This document shows, one piece after another, positions 1 through 5,830 of a DNA stretch of 7,437 bases; position 1 is the first letter of the stretch; each line of letters opens with the position of its first letter. A program made the position numbers and the translations under genes. This DNA comes from Clostridia bacterium (GTDB taxonomy: Bacteria; Bacillota_A; Clostridia; Oscillospirales; CAG-382): NCBI GenBank assembly GCA_017614095.1, contig JAGACN010000089.1, positions 1-7,437 on the forward strand, read 5' to 3'. Under the pieces are notes generated by a model. It worked only from the letters and a program-made list of their open reading frames with translations, made no database searches and had not been told where the DNA came from.

Positions 1-472
1 CCAGTCCGTCGAACGTCTCGTCGAAGAACAGGTAACGGGGGAGGACGGACAGACCGAGGATGGTAGCCGCCTGGCGGCGCATGCCTTTCGAGAAGGTGTT
101 CAGGTTGGCGGCCGGATTCAGACGGAAGGTCTCCGTCAGATTGCGGAACCGCTCGAACGAGAAAGACGGGTAGATGGCCTTGTAGAATTTCGCCATCTTG
201 TTCATGTTCGACTGGGGAAGGAAATACAGGTCGTCCGGGATATACAGGATGTCCTTTTTGACCTCCGGATTCTCGTAGACCGGCTTCCCGTCGAACGCGA
301 TGCGTCCCTCCGCGGGTTTGTAGACGCCGCTGAGCAGCCGCAGGAACGTGGATTTGCCCGCGCCGTTGCTGCCGATCAGCCCGTAGATGCATCCGTCGGG
401 GATGGTGCAGGTCAACTTGTCCAGTGCGACAAATTTATCGAATTTCATGGTAACTTGTTCGGATTGAATCAT
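1..472 (-). CDS. YtrB-like ABC transporter ATP-binding protein (N-terminal part, runs off left edge)
   Basis: This is the ATPase subunit of an ABC transporter; it would power an unseen membrane partner at the cytoplasmic face. 157 codons are present, reading leftwards from ATG 472-470. Seen: Walker A GSNGAGKS (residues 34-41), signature FSKGMRRQ (127-134), Walker B YLFFDE with D151/E152, and a D-loop start FDGL (154-157). The H-loop and C-terminus lie outside the window. The Q-loop position reads IPDD (78-81), with Asp where Gln is usual. The start codon overlaps the stop of the upstream regulator (ATGA, 472-469), and an AAGGAGGT Shine-Dalgarno sits inside that gene at 491-484, so the two are probably co-transcribed and translationally coupled. 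The nearest named relative is B. subtilis YtrB, in an operon responding to lipid II-binding antibiotics; the substrate here is unknown. A Met at residue 9 has no ribosome site and is less likely as a start. Confidence 0.93.
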   Translation of the reverse strand, partial: MIQSEQVTMKFDKFVALDKLTCTIPDGCIYGLIGSNGAGKSTFLRLLSGVYKPAEGRIAFDGKPVYENPEVKKDILYIPDDLYFLPQSNMNKMAKFYKAIYPSFSFERFRNLTETFRLNPAANLNTFSKGMRRQAATILGLSVLPRYLFFDETFDGL

Positions 473-858
473 GATTCAGTATGACCTCCTTCTTGTTGAT
501 ACGCTGCCCGGATCCAGTCCAGGACCGTTTCGACCGAAACGCCGAGCCGGGACAGCTTTCGCGCGGATTCCGTGACCGCGCCGCGTTCGCTGTCCGCCAT
601 CCGGCTTTTCAGCGTCGTCAGCGCGTTCGCGTCGACGAAATTGCCTTTTCCGGGCACCGAAACGATCAGCTCCTGCCGGAGCAGCTCGTTGTACGCCTTC
701 TGCACGGTATTCGGGTTCGCGCGCAGTTCGGCGGACAGTTCGCGCACAGAATAGAGCTGGCTGCCGGGCGGCAGGATGTTCAAGAGGATCTCCTTGCGGA
801 TGCCGTCGACGATCTGCTGGTAGACGGGGGTGCGGGAGTATTCGTCAATGGAAAACAT
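469..858 (-). CDS. GntR-family transcriptional regulator, YtrA-type
   Basis: This is a small cytoplasmic DNA-binding repressor of 129 residues, the usual size for the short YtrA subfamily, which lacks the large ligand-binding domain of other GntR proteins. Seen: an N-terminal SRTPVYQQI segment (8-16), a winged helix-turn-helix at about 12-76 including PPGSQLYSVRELS (30-42) and NPNTVQKAYNELL (48-60), the wing GKGNFV (70-75), then a short helical C-terminal tail. I chose ATG 858-856 because it has an AAGGAGG site at 878-872, 13 nt away, which is rather long. An in-frame ATG at 921 lies inside the promoter spacer, upstream of the expected transcript start, so it cannot be used from that promoter. 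The ABC ATPase gene follows with a 4-base overlap. By family precedent it represses its own operon; the palindrome at 889-915 is the probable site. The inducing signal is not visible. Confidence 0.93.
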   Translation of the reverse strand: MFSIDEYSRTPVYQQIVDGIRKEILLNILPPGSQLYSVRELSAELRANPNTVQKAYNELLRQELIVSVPGKGNFVDANALTTLKSRMADSERGAVTESARKLSRLGVSVETVLDWIRAAYQQEGGHTES

Positions 859-871
859 GCGATGAGTTATG

Positions 872-878
872 CCTCCTT
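872..878 (-). promoter_or_regulatory. Ribosome binding site that fixes the gntR start
   Basis: AAGGAGG on the minus strand, 13 nt before ATG 858-856. The spacing is longer than the usual 6-9 nt, but no other in-frame ATG in this region has a site at all, so this decides the start. Confidence 0.7.
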
Positions 879-888
879 TCGCTGGTTG

Positions 889-915
889 AACTGTACTATT
901 CATCATAGAACACTT
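889..915. promoter_or_regulatory. Imperfect palindromic operator over the gntR promoter
   Basis: Two 11-bp arms, AACTGTACTAT (889-899) and ATAGAACACTT (905-915), are inverted copies matching at 9 of 11 positions around a 5-bp spacer. On the minus strand the palindrome overlaps the last bases of the -10 hexamer and covers the expected start point near 906. YtrA-type regulators bind inverted repeats of this general kind and commonly repress their own promoters, so this is the best candidate autorepression site. Binding is inferred. Confidence 0.6.
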
Positions 916-941
916 ATACACCTTCGGAAACCCTTTGTCAA
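913..941 (-). promoter_or_regulatory. Sigma-A promoter for gntR-ABC operon (proximal)
   Basis: On the minus strand there is TTGACA (941-936), a 17-bp spacer and TATAAG (918-913), preceded by TG directly before the -10. The predicted start near 906 gives a leader of about 48 nt to ATG 858. The -35 is a perfect consensus and the -10 differs at its last base. Confidence 0.8.
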
Positions 942-945
942 GGGG

Positions 946-973
946 TTTTTTTGTTTTTTCTTTTTTCGTTTTT
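946..973 (-). promoter_or_regulatory. Phased A-tract UP element upstream of the gntR promoter
   Basis: Four runs of 5 to 7 T on the plus strand (946-952, 954-959, 961-966, 969-973) recur about every 7-8 bp. Read on the minus strand they are A-tracts placed a few bases upstream of the -35. Such tracts bind the RNA polymerase alpha C-terminal domains and bend DNA. The role is inferred from position and composition. Confidence 0.5.
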
Positions 974-1047
974 CACCTGCAAGAAAAAAGAGCTGCGGAC
1001 GGATCAGCATACTTTCTTTGTTTTGATGTTACTGTTTTAATTTCAAA

Positions 1048-1076
1048 CTTATACATCACAAAGGGGAAATAGTCAA
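1048..1076 (-). promoter_or_regulatory. Second, distal leftward sigma-A-like promoter
   Basis: On the minus strand there is TTGACT (1076-1071), a 17-bp spacer and TATAAG (1053-1048), again preceded by TG. The -10 context TGTATAAG is identical to that of the proximal promoter 135 bp downstream. The expected start is near 1041, giving a leader of about 180 nt to gntR. The palindrome of the proximal promoter is not repeated here, so this one could be unregulated by the same protein, or its transcripts could be blocked at that operator. Confidence 0.5.
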
Positions 1077-1098
1077 CGATATGTTATACACGATCAAC

Positions 1099-1144
1099 TT
1101 TTTTTTAAAAAGCTATTGACAGTCCGCTTCCTTTTCCATATAAT
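1099..1144 (+). promoter_or_regulatory. Consensus sigma-A promoter of the mraZ/dcw operon with AT-rich UP tract
   Basis: TTGACA (1116-1121), a 17-bp spacer and TATAAT (1139-1144) are both perfect consensus hexamers at the optimal distance. A T8A5 tract (1099-1111) lies just upstream and probably acts as an UP element. The predicted start is near 1151, giving a leader of about 118 nt before the mraZ ATG. No other good plus-strand promoter is evident in the window, so this is presumably the main promoter for all six downstream genes. Such a strong promoter would need a repressor, which fits MraZ. Confidence 0.9.
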
Positions 1145-1150
1145 GAAAAA

Positions 1151-1201
1151 GCGGGTGGGAATTTGAGGAAATTTCAGGTACTTTTTCCCACGAAATCCCG
1201 C
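1151..1201 (+). other. Inverted repeats in the 5' end of the mraZ leader
   Basis: GCGGG (1151-1155) can pair with CCCGC (1197-1201), and TGGGAA (1156-1161) with TTCCCA (1185-1190), giving 11 pairs interrupted by a 6-nt bulge on the 3' side, around a 23-nt loop. A transcript starting near 1151 would thus begin in a stem, which could protect the 5' end or simply reflect a reverse-oriented extra MraZ core. No run of T follows, so it is not a terminator. Confidence 0.35.
1155..1184 (+). promoter_or_regulatory. Probable MraZ operator: three 10-bp direct repeats
   Basis: GTGGGAATTT (1155-1164), GAGGAAATTT (1165-1174) and CAGGTACTTT (1175-1184) are head-to-tail and keep the pattern xxGGxAxTTT, decaying left to right. 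MraZ is known to bind tandem short repeats with a TGGG or GTGG core, about one helical turn apart, next to its own promoter. These begin around +5 from the predicted transcript start. The assignment rests on position and pattern; only the first copy has a canonical core. Confidence 0.65.
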
Positions 1202-1268
1202 GATCGGGCGGCCGAAAGGCAGTCCGGACCGGGAACCCTGCAAAAAAAGGTGAAAGGAGGACGCGCGT

Positions 1269-1685
1269 ATGTTTACAGGAACCTACCGGCATGCGGTGGA
1301 CGCGAAGGGACGACTGTTCATCCCGGTCTCATTGCGGGCGGAACTCGGCGAGAGTTTTGTCGTGACGCGCGGGCTGCAGAAATGCCTGCGGCTGTATCCG
1401 AATGAAGCCTGGGAAGCTTTTGCCGCCAAAGTTGCCGCGCTGCCCGAATCCAAGGCGCGCGACGTCCGTCACTATTTCTTCGCGAACGCCTTCCAGACCG
1501 TGCCGGACGCGCAGGGACGCATCACGCTTCCCGCGGAAAGCCGGAAATTCGCCGGGCTGGTCAAGAACGTCGTCCTGGTGGGCGACGACTCCCGGCTGGA
1601 GATCTGGGACGAAGAGGCCTGGGACCGTCTGGACAGCGAAAACAACGACAACATCGTTCCTGTGCTTGAAGAACTGGGATTCTGA
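1269..1685 (+). CDS. mraZ: MraZ, transcriptional regulator of the dcw operon
   Basis: MraZ is a DNA-binding protein that forms ring-shaped oligomers and represses transcription of its own cell division and wall operon. The 138 residues carry two AbrB/SpoVT-like folds, each with the family signature: DAKGRLFIP (11-19) and DAQGRITLP (80-88). The N-terminus MFTGTYRHAVDAKGR is typical, so the start is secure; an AAAGGAGG site lies 8 nt upstream (1253-1260). The length is close to the usual 140-150. It is the first gene of the operon, directly behind a consensus promoter and its likely operator. The stop codon shares one base with the rsmH start (TGATG at 1683-1687), so the two are probably translationally coupled. 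Nothing in the sequence suggests damage. Confidence 0.97.
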   Translation: MFTGTYRHAVDAKGRLFIPVSLRAELGESFVVTRGLQKCLRLYPNEAWEAFAAKVAALPESKARDVRHYFFANAFQTVPDAQGRITLPAESRKFAGLVKNVVLVGDDSRLEIWDEEAWDRLDSENNDNIVPVLEELGF

Positions 1686-2611
1686 TGGAATACCGGCACA
1701 CGACCGTTCTGCTGCATGAGGCGGTGGAACAGCTTCTCACGGATCCCGACGGGATCTACGCAGACTGCACACTAGGCGGCGCCGGCCACACGGCGCTGCT
1801 GCTCTCCTGCCTTTCCCCGAAGGGGAGGGTCATCGGCATCGACCGCGACGAAACGGCGTTGGACCACGCGCGGGAAACGATCCGCGACGACCGGCTGCTC
1901 CTTCGGAAAGATAATTTTTCATCCATTTCGGAAGTTGTTCGGGGGATCGCTCCGGACGGCATTTCCGGCATTCTGGCCGATCTCGGCGTTTCCAGCCCGC
2001 AGCTGGACGACCCCGCCCGCGGATTTTCCTATTCCGCGGACGCGAAGCTGGATATGCGGATGGACCGTTCGCAGCCCTTCTCCGCCTACGACGTGGTCAA
2101 CGGCTATTCCAAGGAAGACTTGACCCGGATCTTACGGGACTACGGCGAGGAACGGTTTGCGGGCCGCATTGCGGAGCACATCTGCCGGGCGCGGGAACGT
2201 TCGCCGATCGAAACGACAGGGCAGCTGACCGCCATCGTCGCGTCCGCCGTCCCGAAACAGGACAAGCGGGAAGGACATCCCTGCAAACGGACCTATCAGG
2301 CCATCCGGATCGAAGTGAATTCGGAACTGTCCAGCATCTCCGAGATGATCCAGGCGGGCATTCCCTGCCTGAAGCCGGGCGGACGGATGGTGATCATCAC
2401 CTTCCATTCGCTGGAGGACCGCATCGTCAAGAACGCGTTCCACGACGCGGAGAATCCCTGCATCTGCCCGAAGGATTTCCCGGTCTGCGTGTGCGGCCGG
2501 AAACCGACCGTCCGCGTCCTGACGCGGAAACCCATCCTGCCTTCGGTTTCGGAAGTGCGGGAGAACAACCGCGCGCACAGCGCGAAAATGCGGGTGTGCG
2601 AAAAGCTTTGA
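1685..2611 (+). CDS. rsmH: RsmH, 16S rRNA m4C1402 methyltransferase (MraW)
   Basis: RsmH methylates N4 of cytidine 1402 in 16S rRNA, in the decoding centre, using S-adenosylmethionine. The 308 residues match the usual length. Seen: the N-terminus HTTVLLHEAVE (5-15), the SAM-binding loop DCTLGGAGHT (27-36), the acidic residue GIDRD (51-55), LADLGVSSPQLDD (97-109) followed by RGFS (112-115), and near the C-terminal end GGRMVIITFHSLEDR. Four cysteines, C259, C261, C268 and C270, form a CxC...CxC pattern that I recall from other Firmicute RsmH proteins; metal binding is possible but not shown. The ATG overlaps the mraZ stop by one base and there is only a weak purine-rich stretch upstream, so translation probably depends on ribosomes finishing mraZ. 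The next gene starts 33 nt after its stop. Confidence 0.98.
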   Translation: MEYRHTTVLLHEAVEQLLTDPDGIYADCTLGGAGHTALLLSCLSPKGRVIGIDRDETALDHARETIRDDRLLLRKDNFSSISEVVRGIAPDGISGILADLGVSSPQLDDPARGFSYSADAKLDMRMDRSQPFSAYDVVNGYSKEDLTRILRDYGEERFAGRIAEHICRARERSPIETTGQLTAIVASAVPKQDKREGHPCKRTYQAIRIEVNSELSSISEMIQAGIPCLKPGGRMVIITFHSLEDRIVKNAFHDAENPCICPKDFPVCVCGRKPTVRVLTRKPILPSVSEVRENNRAHSAKMRVCEKL

Positions 2612-2644
2612 CATCATTCTAAAATAGACAGGAGGAGCCCGGTT

Positions 2645-3235
2645 ATGGCAAACAGACCGTCGGATCCCAGACAACAGAATCGGCAGACGAGCGGAAAGAC
2701 GACCGTTTCCATGTCCGTAGCGCCCTCCGGCGCCGCGAAGGAGCGCGCGCAGGGAGCGGGTGCCGTCAAGAAGACAGCGCCTCAGACCCGGAACGCTTCT
2801 CCGACCGTCCGCCACGCGGTGCGTCAGCCGCGGTATGTGGAGATCAAGCAGGAAAGGAAGACGCCCTTTCCGATCGCCATCGTGGCTTTCCTGGCCGTCG
2901 TCACACTGCTGTTCCTCTTCATGATGATGAACTACGCGGAGATCGACAAATACAACGCGGCCGTGACGGATCTGCAGAACGAAGTGGCGCAATTGCAGGC
3001 GGAGCACAAGAAACTGGATCTCCGGCTGGAGAACAAGGACGACCGGACCGCGTTCGAAAAGTACGCGGCGGAGGAACTCGGCATGGTCAAATCCGACACG
3101 CTGAGCAAATACATCGTCACCCTGAATCCGGAAGACAAAACGGAGATCATGGAATACGACGACGGGAAGGACAGCGGCTTCGGCTATCTGCTGTCCGGTC
3201 TCGCCGAGGTCTTACGCGACTTTTTTACCTCGTAA
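2645..3235 (+). CDS. ftsL: FtsL-like septum formation initiator protein
   Basis: This is a bitopic membrane protein of the divisome; FtsL-type proteins link FtsQ/DivIB and DivIC/FtsB to the FtsW-PBP synthase. Of 196 residues, 1-73 are a basic, low-complexity, presumably disordered cytoplasmic tail rich in R, K, Q, A and T. Residues 74-97 form one transmembrane helix. Residues 100-131 form a probable coiled coil, followed by AAEELGMVKSD (141-151), which resembles the conserved end of the FtsL/DivIC coil. A tail of about 45 residues ends in a possible amphipathic helix (178-195). Primary sequence in this family is poorly conserved, so the call rests on topology, motif and position between rsmH and the PBP gene. 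It is longer than the usual 100-120 residues because of both tails. The AGGAGG at 2630-2635, 9 nt before ATG, fixes the start. Confidence 0.78.
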   Translation: MANRPSDPRQQNRQTSGKTTVSMSVAPSGAAKERAQGAGAVKKTAPQTRNASPTVRHAVRQPRYVEIKQERKTPFPIAIVAFLAVVTLLFLFMMMNYAEIDKYNAAVTDLQNEVAQLQAEHKKLDLRLENKDDRTAFEKYAAEELGMVKSDTLSKYIVTLNPEDKTEIMEYDDGKDSGFGYLLSGLAEVLRDFFTS

Positions 3236-3242
3236 ACGCAAA

Positions 3243-3262
3243 AGGCAGCGACAGATCTGCCT
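3243..3262 (+). other. Short hairpin after the ftsL-like gene
   Basis: AGGCAG (3243-3248) and CTGCCT (3257-3262) form a perfect 6-bp stem with an 8-nt loop, starting 8 nt after the stop codon. No T-run follows, so termination is unlikely; it could stabilise or mark processing of the upstream mRNA. Confidence 0.4.
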
Positions 3263-3271
3263 GTGCAGACG

Positions 3272-3313
3272 GCCCCGCATTCGTCTCGGAACCGGTTCGA
3301 GCGGACTGCGGGC
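3272..3313 (+). other. Imperfect compound hairpin ahead of the PBP gene
   Basis: CCCGCA (3274-3279) pairs with TGCGGG (3307-3312), enclosing an inner palindrome GAACC/GGTTC (3289-3298) whose arms extend as CTC and GAG if G3288 is bulged. Only three T follow the outer stem, so at most it is a leaky terminator or attenuator. An alternative pairing, AGACG (3267-3271) with CGTCT (3282-3286), would compete with the inner helix. Confidence 0.35.
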
Positions 3314-3364
3314 TTTCGCATATCTATATATACTATTTAGAAATTACAGAGAGGAGTGGAACTC

Positions 3365-5782
3365 ATGGACGACCGGAACCCGAAGAACGTGAGCGTCAGT
3401 CAGCCGGAACAAAGCGAAAAAAAAGAATCGTCTTCGGCGGAACAGGTTTCCGGGCAGAAGAAACCCGGCCGGATCAGGAAAGCTCTGCTCTGGTTTTTGC
3501 GTTCCGGGAGAGAACTGTCGGCAAAGCATCTGGTCCGGCGGATGCGCATCCTGCTGGTCGTTCTGCTCCTTCTGCTGGGCGCCATGATCTTCCGGTTTGC
3601 CTACCTCCAGCTGCTCGATCCGTACCATTACGCGGACCGCGCGGCCGATCAATATACCTACCAGACCGTCCTCCCGGCCAAGCGGGGCACCATCTATGCG
3701 TCCGACGGCACCACCAAACTGGCGTCCAGCGGCATCTCGCTGACCGTTTTCCTGTCGCCTTCGGATATCCAGACCTACGGGGAGGAAGGGGACAAGAACC
3801 ATGACGCGCCCGGCGAACAGGCGCAGATCAGCCTGATCGCGAACGGACTGGCGGAATGTCTGGAAGGCGTGACCGCCGATCGCATACAGGAGCGTTACAA
3901 CGATCTGGGCGAAGACAAGAAACGGTATAAGTACCAGGTGGTCAAGAAGAGCATCACCGAAGAAGAGGAAAAAAAGGTCCGCGCATTCATCAGCGAGAAC
4001 AATCTGGTGCTGCAGGTCAACTTCGAGGAAGTGGGCAAGCGGATCTATCCCTACGGTTCGCTGGCGGCCCAGATGGTCGGATTCGTCGGTGCGGAAGGCA
4101 CGGGACTGACCGGCATCGAATACAAGTACGACGCGGAACTGCGCGGAACGTCCGGACGGTCTGTCCGCGCCAGGGATGCGAACGGAAACGAGCTGGGCTA
4201 CGAATACGAACTCTACGTGGAACCGGAGGACGGTCTGAACGTCGTTACGACCATCGACTGGTCGATCCAGTCCGTCGTGGAGAAATACATCAAGCGCACG
4301 TTCGAGGAATTCCATCCGAACGGACGCGTGTCCTGTCTGGTCATGGATATCCATACGGGCGAACTGCTCGCATCGGCACTCTATCCGAGCTACGACCTGA
4401 ACGATCACAACACGCTGTCGGAGGTCTATCAGAAGAAACTGGACGATTACGTGACGGATTCGACGGAAAAGACGGAAGAGGACATCGCCAAGAAGGAATC
4501 CGAACTGCTCAACGAGATGTGGGCGAATACGGTCGCCACGTCCACCTATGAGCCGGGTTCCACCTTCAAGGTCATCACGGCGGCCATCGCATTGCAGAAC
4601 GGGTCCATTTCCGTGGACGAGGAATTCAACTGCGGACGGTCCATCAAAGTCGCCGACCAGACCATCCACTGCTGGGCGAAAGTGGACCACGGATACCAGA
4701 AACTGGAAGCCGCCCTGGTCAATTCCTGCAACCCGGCGCTCGCGCAGATCGGCATGCGGATCGGAACGACCACGTTCGCGAAGTACTTCCGGGAGTTCGG
4801 CTACACCGGCAAGAGCGGTTCGGACGTACTGGGCGAAGTCTCTTCCATCTACTACGAGACCACCGGTCAGGAATTCCACAACATCGAATTGTCGGTCTAT
4901 TCCTTCGGCCAGACGTTCAAAGTGACCATGCTGCAGCACCTTGCCGGCCTGTCCGCCATCGCGAACGGCGGCTACCTGGTCACCCCGCACGTGGCCAAAT
5001 ACCTGACGGACAGCAACGGCAACATCGTCAAGACCTTTCCGACCGGAACCACCCGTCAGGTAGTCTCCACGCATGTCTGCGAACAGATCATGGGCATGCT
5101 GGTCAACTCGACTAAGAACGCGTGTGTCAGCGGCTACAACATCGTCGCGAAGACGGGAACGTCCGAAAAGCGCGATACCGAAGCGGAAGACTACGTTTCC
5201 TCCTGCGTCGCGTTCGCGCCGGCGGAGGAACCCCAGATCGCCGTGCTGGTCACGGTGGACGAGCCGTACCTGACATTCGGCTACTACGGCTCGACGGTCG
5301 CCGCTCCCTGCGTGGGCAACATACTGTCCGAAGTGCTGCCCTACCTGGGCATCTCGCCGAATTCCGAACATACCTACGTCAAAACGGTCCACGTCAGCGA
5401 CTACCGCGGCGAAGCGATCGACGAGGCGCGCGCGGCCGTGGAAGCGCTCGGCCTTACCTGCGTCGTCAAGGGCGACGGACAGACGGTCAACACGCAGTCG
5501 CCGCGCGGCGATTCGGTCATCACCTACAACGGCTCGGTAGTTCTCTATACCGGCGACACGAAAGCGGAGGACACCGTCTCCGTTCCGAAACTGACCGGCT
5601 CCACGCCGGAATCCGCGATGAAGTCGCTGCTCGGCAAGGGACTGAACGTCCGGCTGGAAGGCGTGTTCGGAAACGATACGAAGGGCTGCCACGTCGACGC
5701 GCAGTCGGTCGCGCCCAACCAGAAGGTCGCGCCCGGCACCGTCATCACCCTGACCTGCCGCTACGACGCGGTCAACGACTGA
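3365..5782 (+). CDS. ftsI: Class B penicillin-binding protein with two PASTA domains (FtsI/SpoVD type)
   Basis: This is a monofunctional transpeptidase that cross-links peptidoglycan stem peptides outside the membrane, probably at the division septum with FtsW. The 805 residues comprise a charged cytoplasmic tail (1-60), one transmembrane helix (about 62-82), a dimerisation region starting near KRGTIY (106-111), and a transpeptidase with all three active-site motifs: STFK (S399 nucleophile, K402), SCN (454-456) and KTGT (596-599). Two PASTA repeats follow, about 673-730 and 737-801, of the kind found in PBP2x and SpoVD. The start is ATG 3365 with GAGGAG at 3351-3356, 8 nt upstream; an in-frame GTG at 3356 overlaps that site and is rejected. 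Position after ftsL favours the vegetative division enzyme. Sporulation-specific SpoVD has the same architecture, so the exact role is open. mraY follows after 48 nt. Confidence 0.93.
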   Translation: MDDRNPKNVSVSQPEQSEKKESSSAEQVSGQKKPGRIRKALLWFLRSGRELSAKHLVRRMRILLVVLLLLLGAMIFRFAYLQLLDPYHYADRAADQYTYQTVLPAKRGTIYASDGTTKLASSGISLTVFLSPSDIQTYGEEGDKNHDAPGEQAQISLIANGLAECLEGVTADRIQERYNDLGEDKKRYKYQVVKKSITEEEEKKVRAFISENNLVLQVNFEEVGKRIYPYGSLAAQMVGFVGAEGTGLTGIEYKYDAELRGTSGRSVRARDANGNELGYEYELYVEPEDGLNVVTTIDWSIQSVVEKYIKRTFEEFHPNGRVSCLVMDIHTGELLASALYPSYDLNDHNTLSEVYQKKLDDYVTDSTEKTEEDIAKKESELLNEMWANTVATSTYEPGSTFKVITAAIALQNGSISVDEEFNCGRSIKVADQTIHCWAKVDHGYQKLEAALVNSCNPALAQIGMRIGTTTFAKYFREFGYTGKSGSDVLGEVSSIYYETTGQEFHNIELSVYSFGQTFKVTMLQHLAGLSAIANGGYLVTPHVAKYLTDSNGNIVKTFPTGTTRQVVSTHVCEQIMGMLVNSTKNACVSGYNIVAKTGTSEKRDTEAEDYVSSCVAFAPAEEPQIAVLVTVDEPYLTFGYYGSTVAAPCVGNILSEVLPYLGISPNSEHTYVKTVHVSDYRGEAIDEARAAVEALGLTCVVKGDGQTVNTQSPRGDSVITYNGSVVLYTGDTKAEDTVSVPKLTGSTPESAMKSLLGKGLNVRLEGVFGNDTKGCHVDAQSVAPNQKVAPGTVITLTCRYDAVND

Positions 5783-5805
5783 TCTCGCGGCTGCGGTTAT
5801 CCCAT

Positions 5806-5820
5806 TCTCCGACCGGAGGT
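5806..5820 (+). promoter_or_regulatory. mraY ribosome site inside a small hairpin
   Basis: The Shine-Dalgarno GGAGGT (5815-5820) lies 10 nt before the mraY ATG. Bases CTCC (5807-5810) can pair with GGAG (5815-5818) across a GACC loop, with a possible U-G pair added outside. The helix is short, so any effect on initiation would be modest. Confidence 0.35.
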
Positions 5821-5830
5821 ATATAAAGCC

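Larger units (their letters stand above)
859..1268. other. Divergent intergenic regulatory region between gntR and mraZ
   Basis: This is the only long stretch without a gene. It is AT-rich compared with the coding DNA and carries promoters in both directions, listed separately. From left to right it holds the gntR ribosome site (872-878), a palindromic operator (889-915), a leftward promoter (913-941) with a T/A-tract (946-973), a second leftward promoter (1048-1076), a T8A5 tract (1099-1111), the mraZ promoter (1116-1144), repeats in the mraZ leader (1155-1184) and the mraZ ribosome site AAAGGAGG (1253-1260). Between 974 and 1047 and between 1202 and 1252 I see nothing beyond small palindromes. 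No open frame here has a convincing ribosome site. Confidence 0.85.

Noticed and set aside
931..952. CCCTT / AAGGG hairpin followed by a T-run, resembling a plus-strand terminator
   Set aside because: There is no plus-strand gene upstream to terminate, the stem is only 5 bp, and the same bases are explained by the -35 hexamer and A-tract of the leftward promoter.
481..1026. Plus-strand open frame of 181 codons opposite gntR
   Set aside because: It covers the gntR gene and its promoter, and the translated end is an artefact of the T-tract (poly-Phe). There is no ribosome site.
1084..1092. TTATACACG, one mismatch from the DnaA-box consensus; TTATACA also at 914-920 and 1049-1055
   Set aside because: The other two copies are the reverse complement of the leftward -10 elements, there is no cluster of full boxes, and a dcw promoter region is not an expected origin.
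1163..1405. Possible leader peptide or small ORF starting at TTG 1163 into mraZ
   Set aside because: It lies in the MraZ repeat region, has no proper ribosome site, and runs out of frame into mraZ.
2132..3007. Minus-strand open frame of 291 codons across rsmH and the ftsL-like gene
   Set aside because: It crosses a gene boundary, the composition is Arg/His-rich and it shows no domain; it is a compositional shadow.
3244..3313. tRNA-like segment (GGTTCGAG resembles a T-loop at 3294-3301)
   Set aside because: No 7-bp acceptor stem, anticodon arm or proper T-stem can be built around it.
3344..5692. Minus-strand open frame of 782 codons opposite almost the whole PBP gene
   Set aside because: The plus strand encodes a complete PBP with all catalytic motifs. 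The antisense product is rich in R, D, V, F and H with no recognisable domain, and GC-rich third positions often keep the opposite strand free of stops.
5122..5826. Plus-strand open frame of 234 codons in another frame of the PBP C-terminus
   Set aside because: It overlaps the KTG motif and PASTA region of the real gene; it is Arg-rich with no domain.
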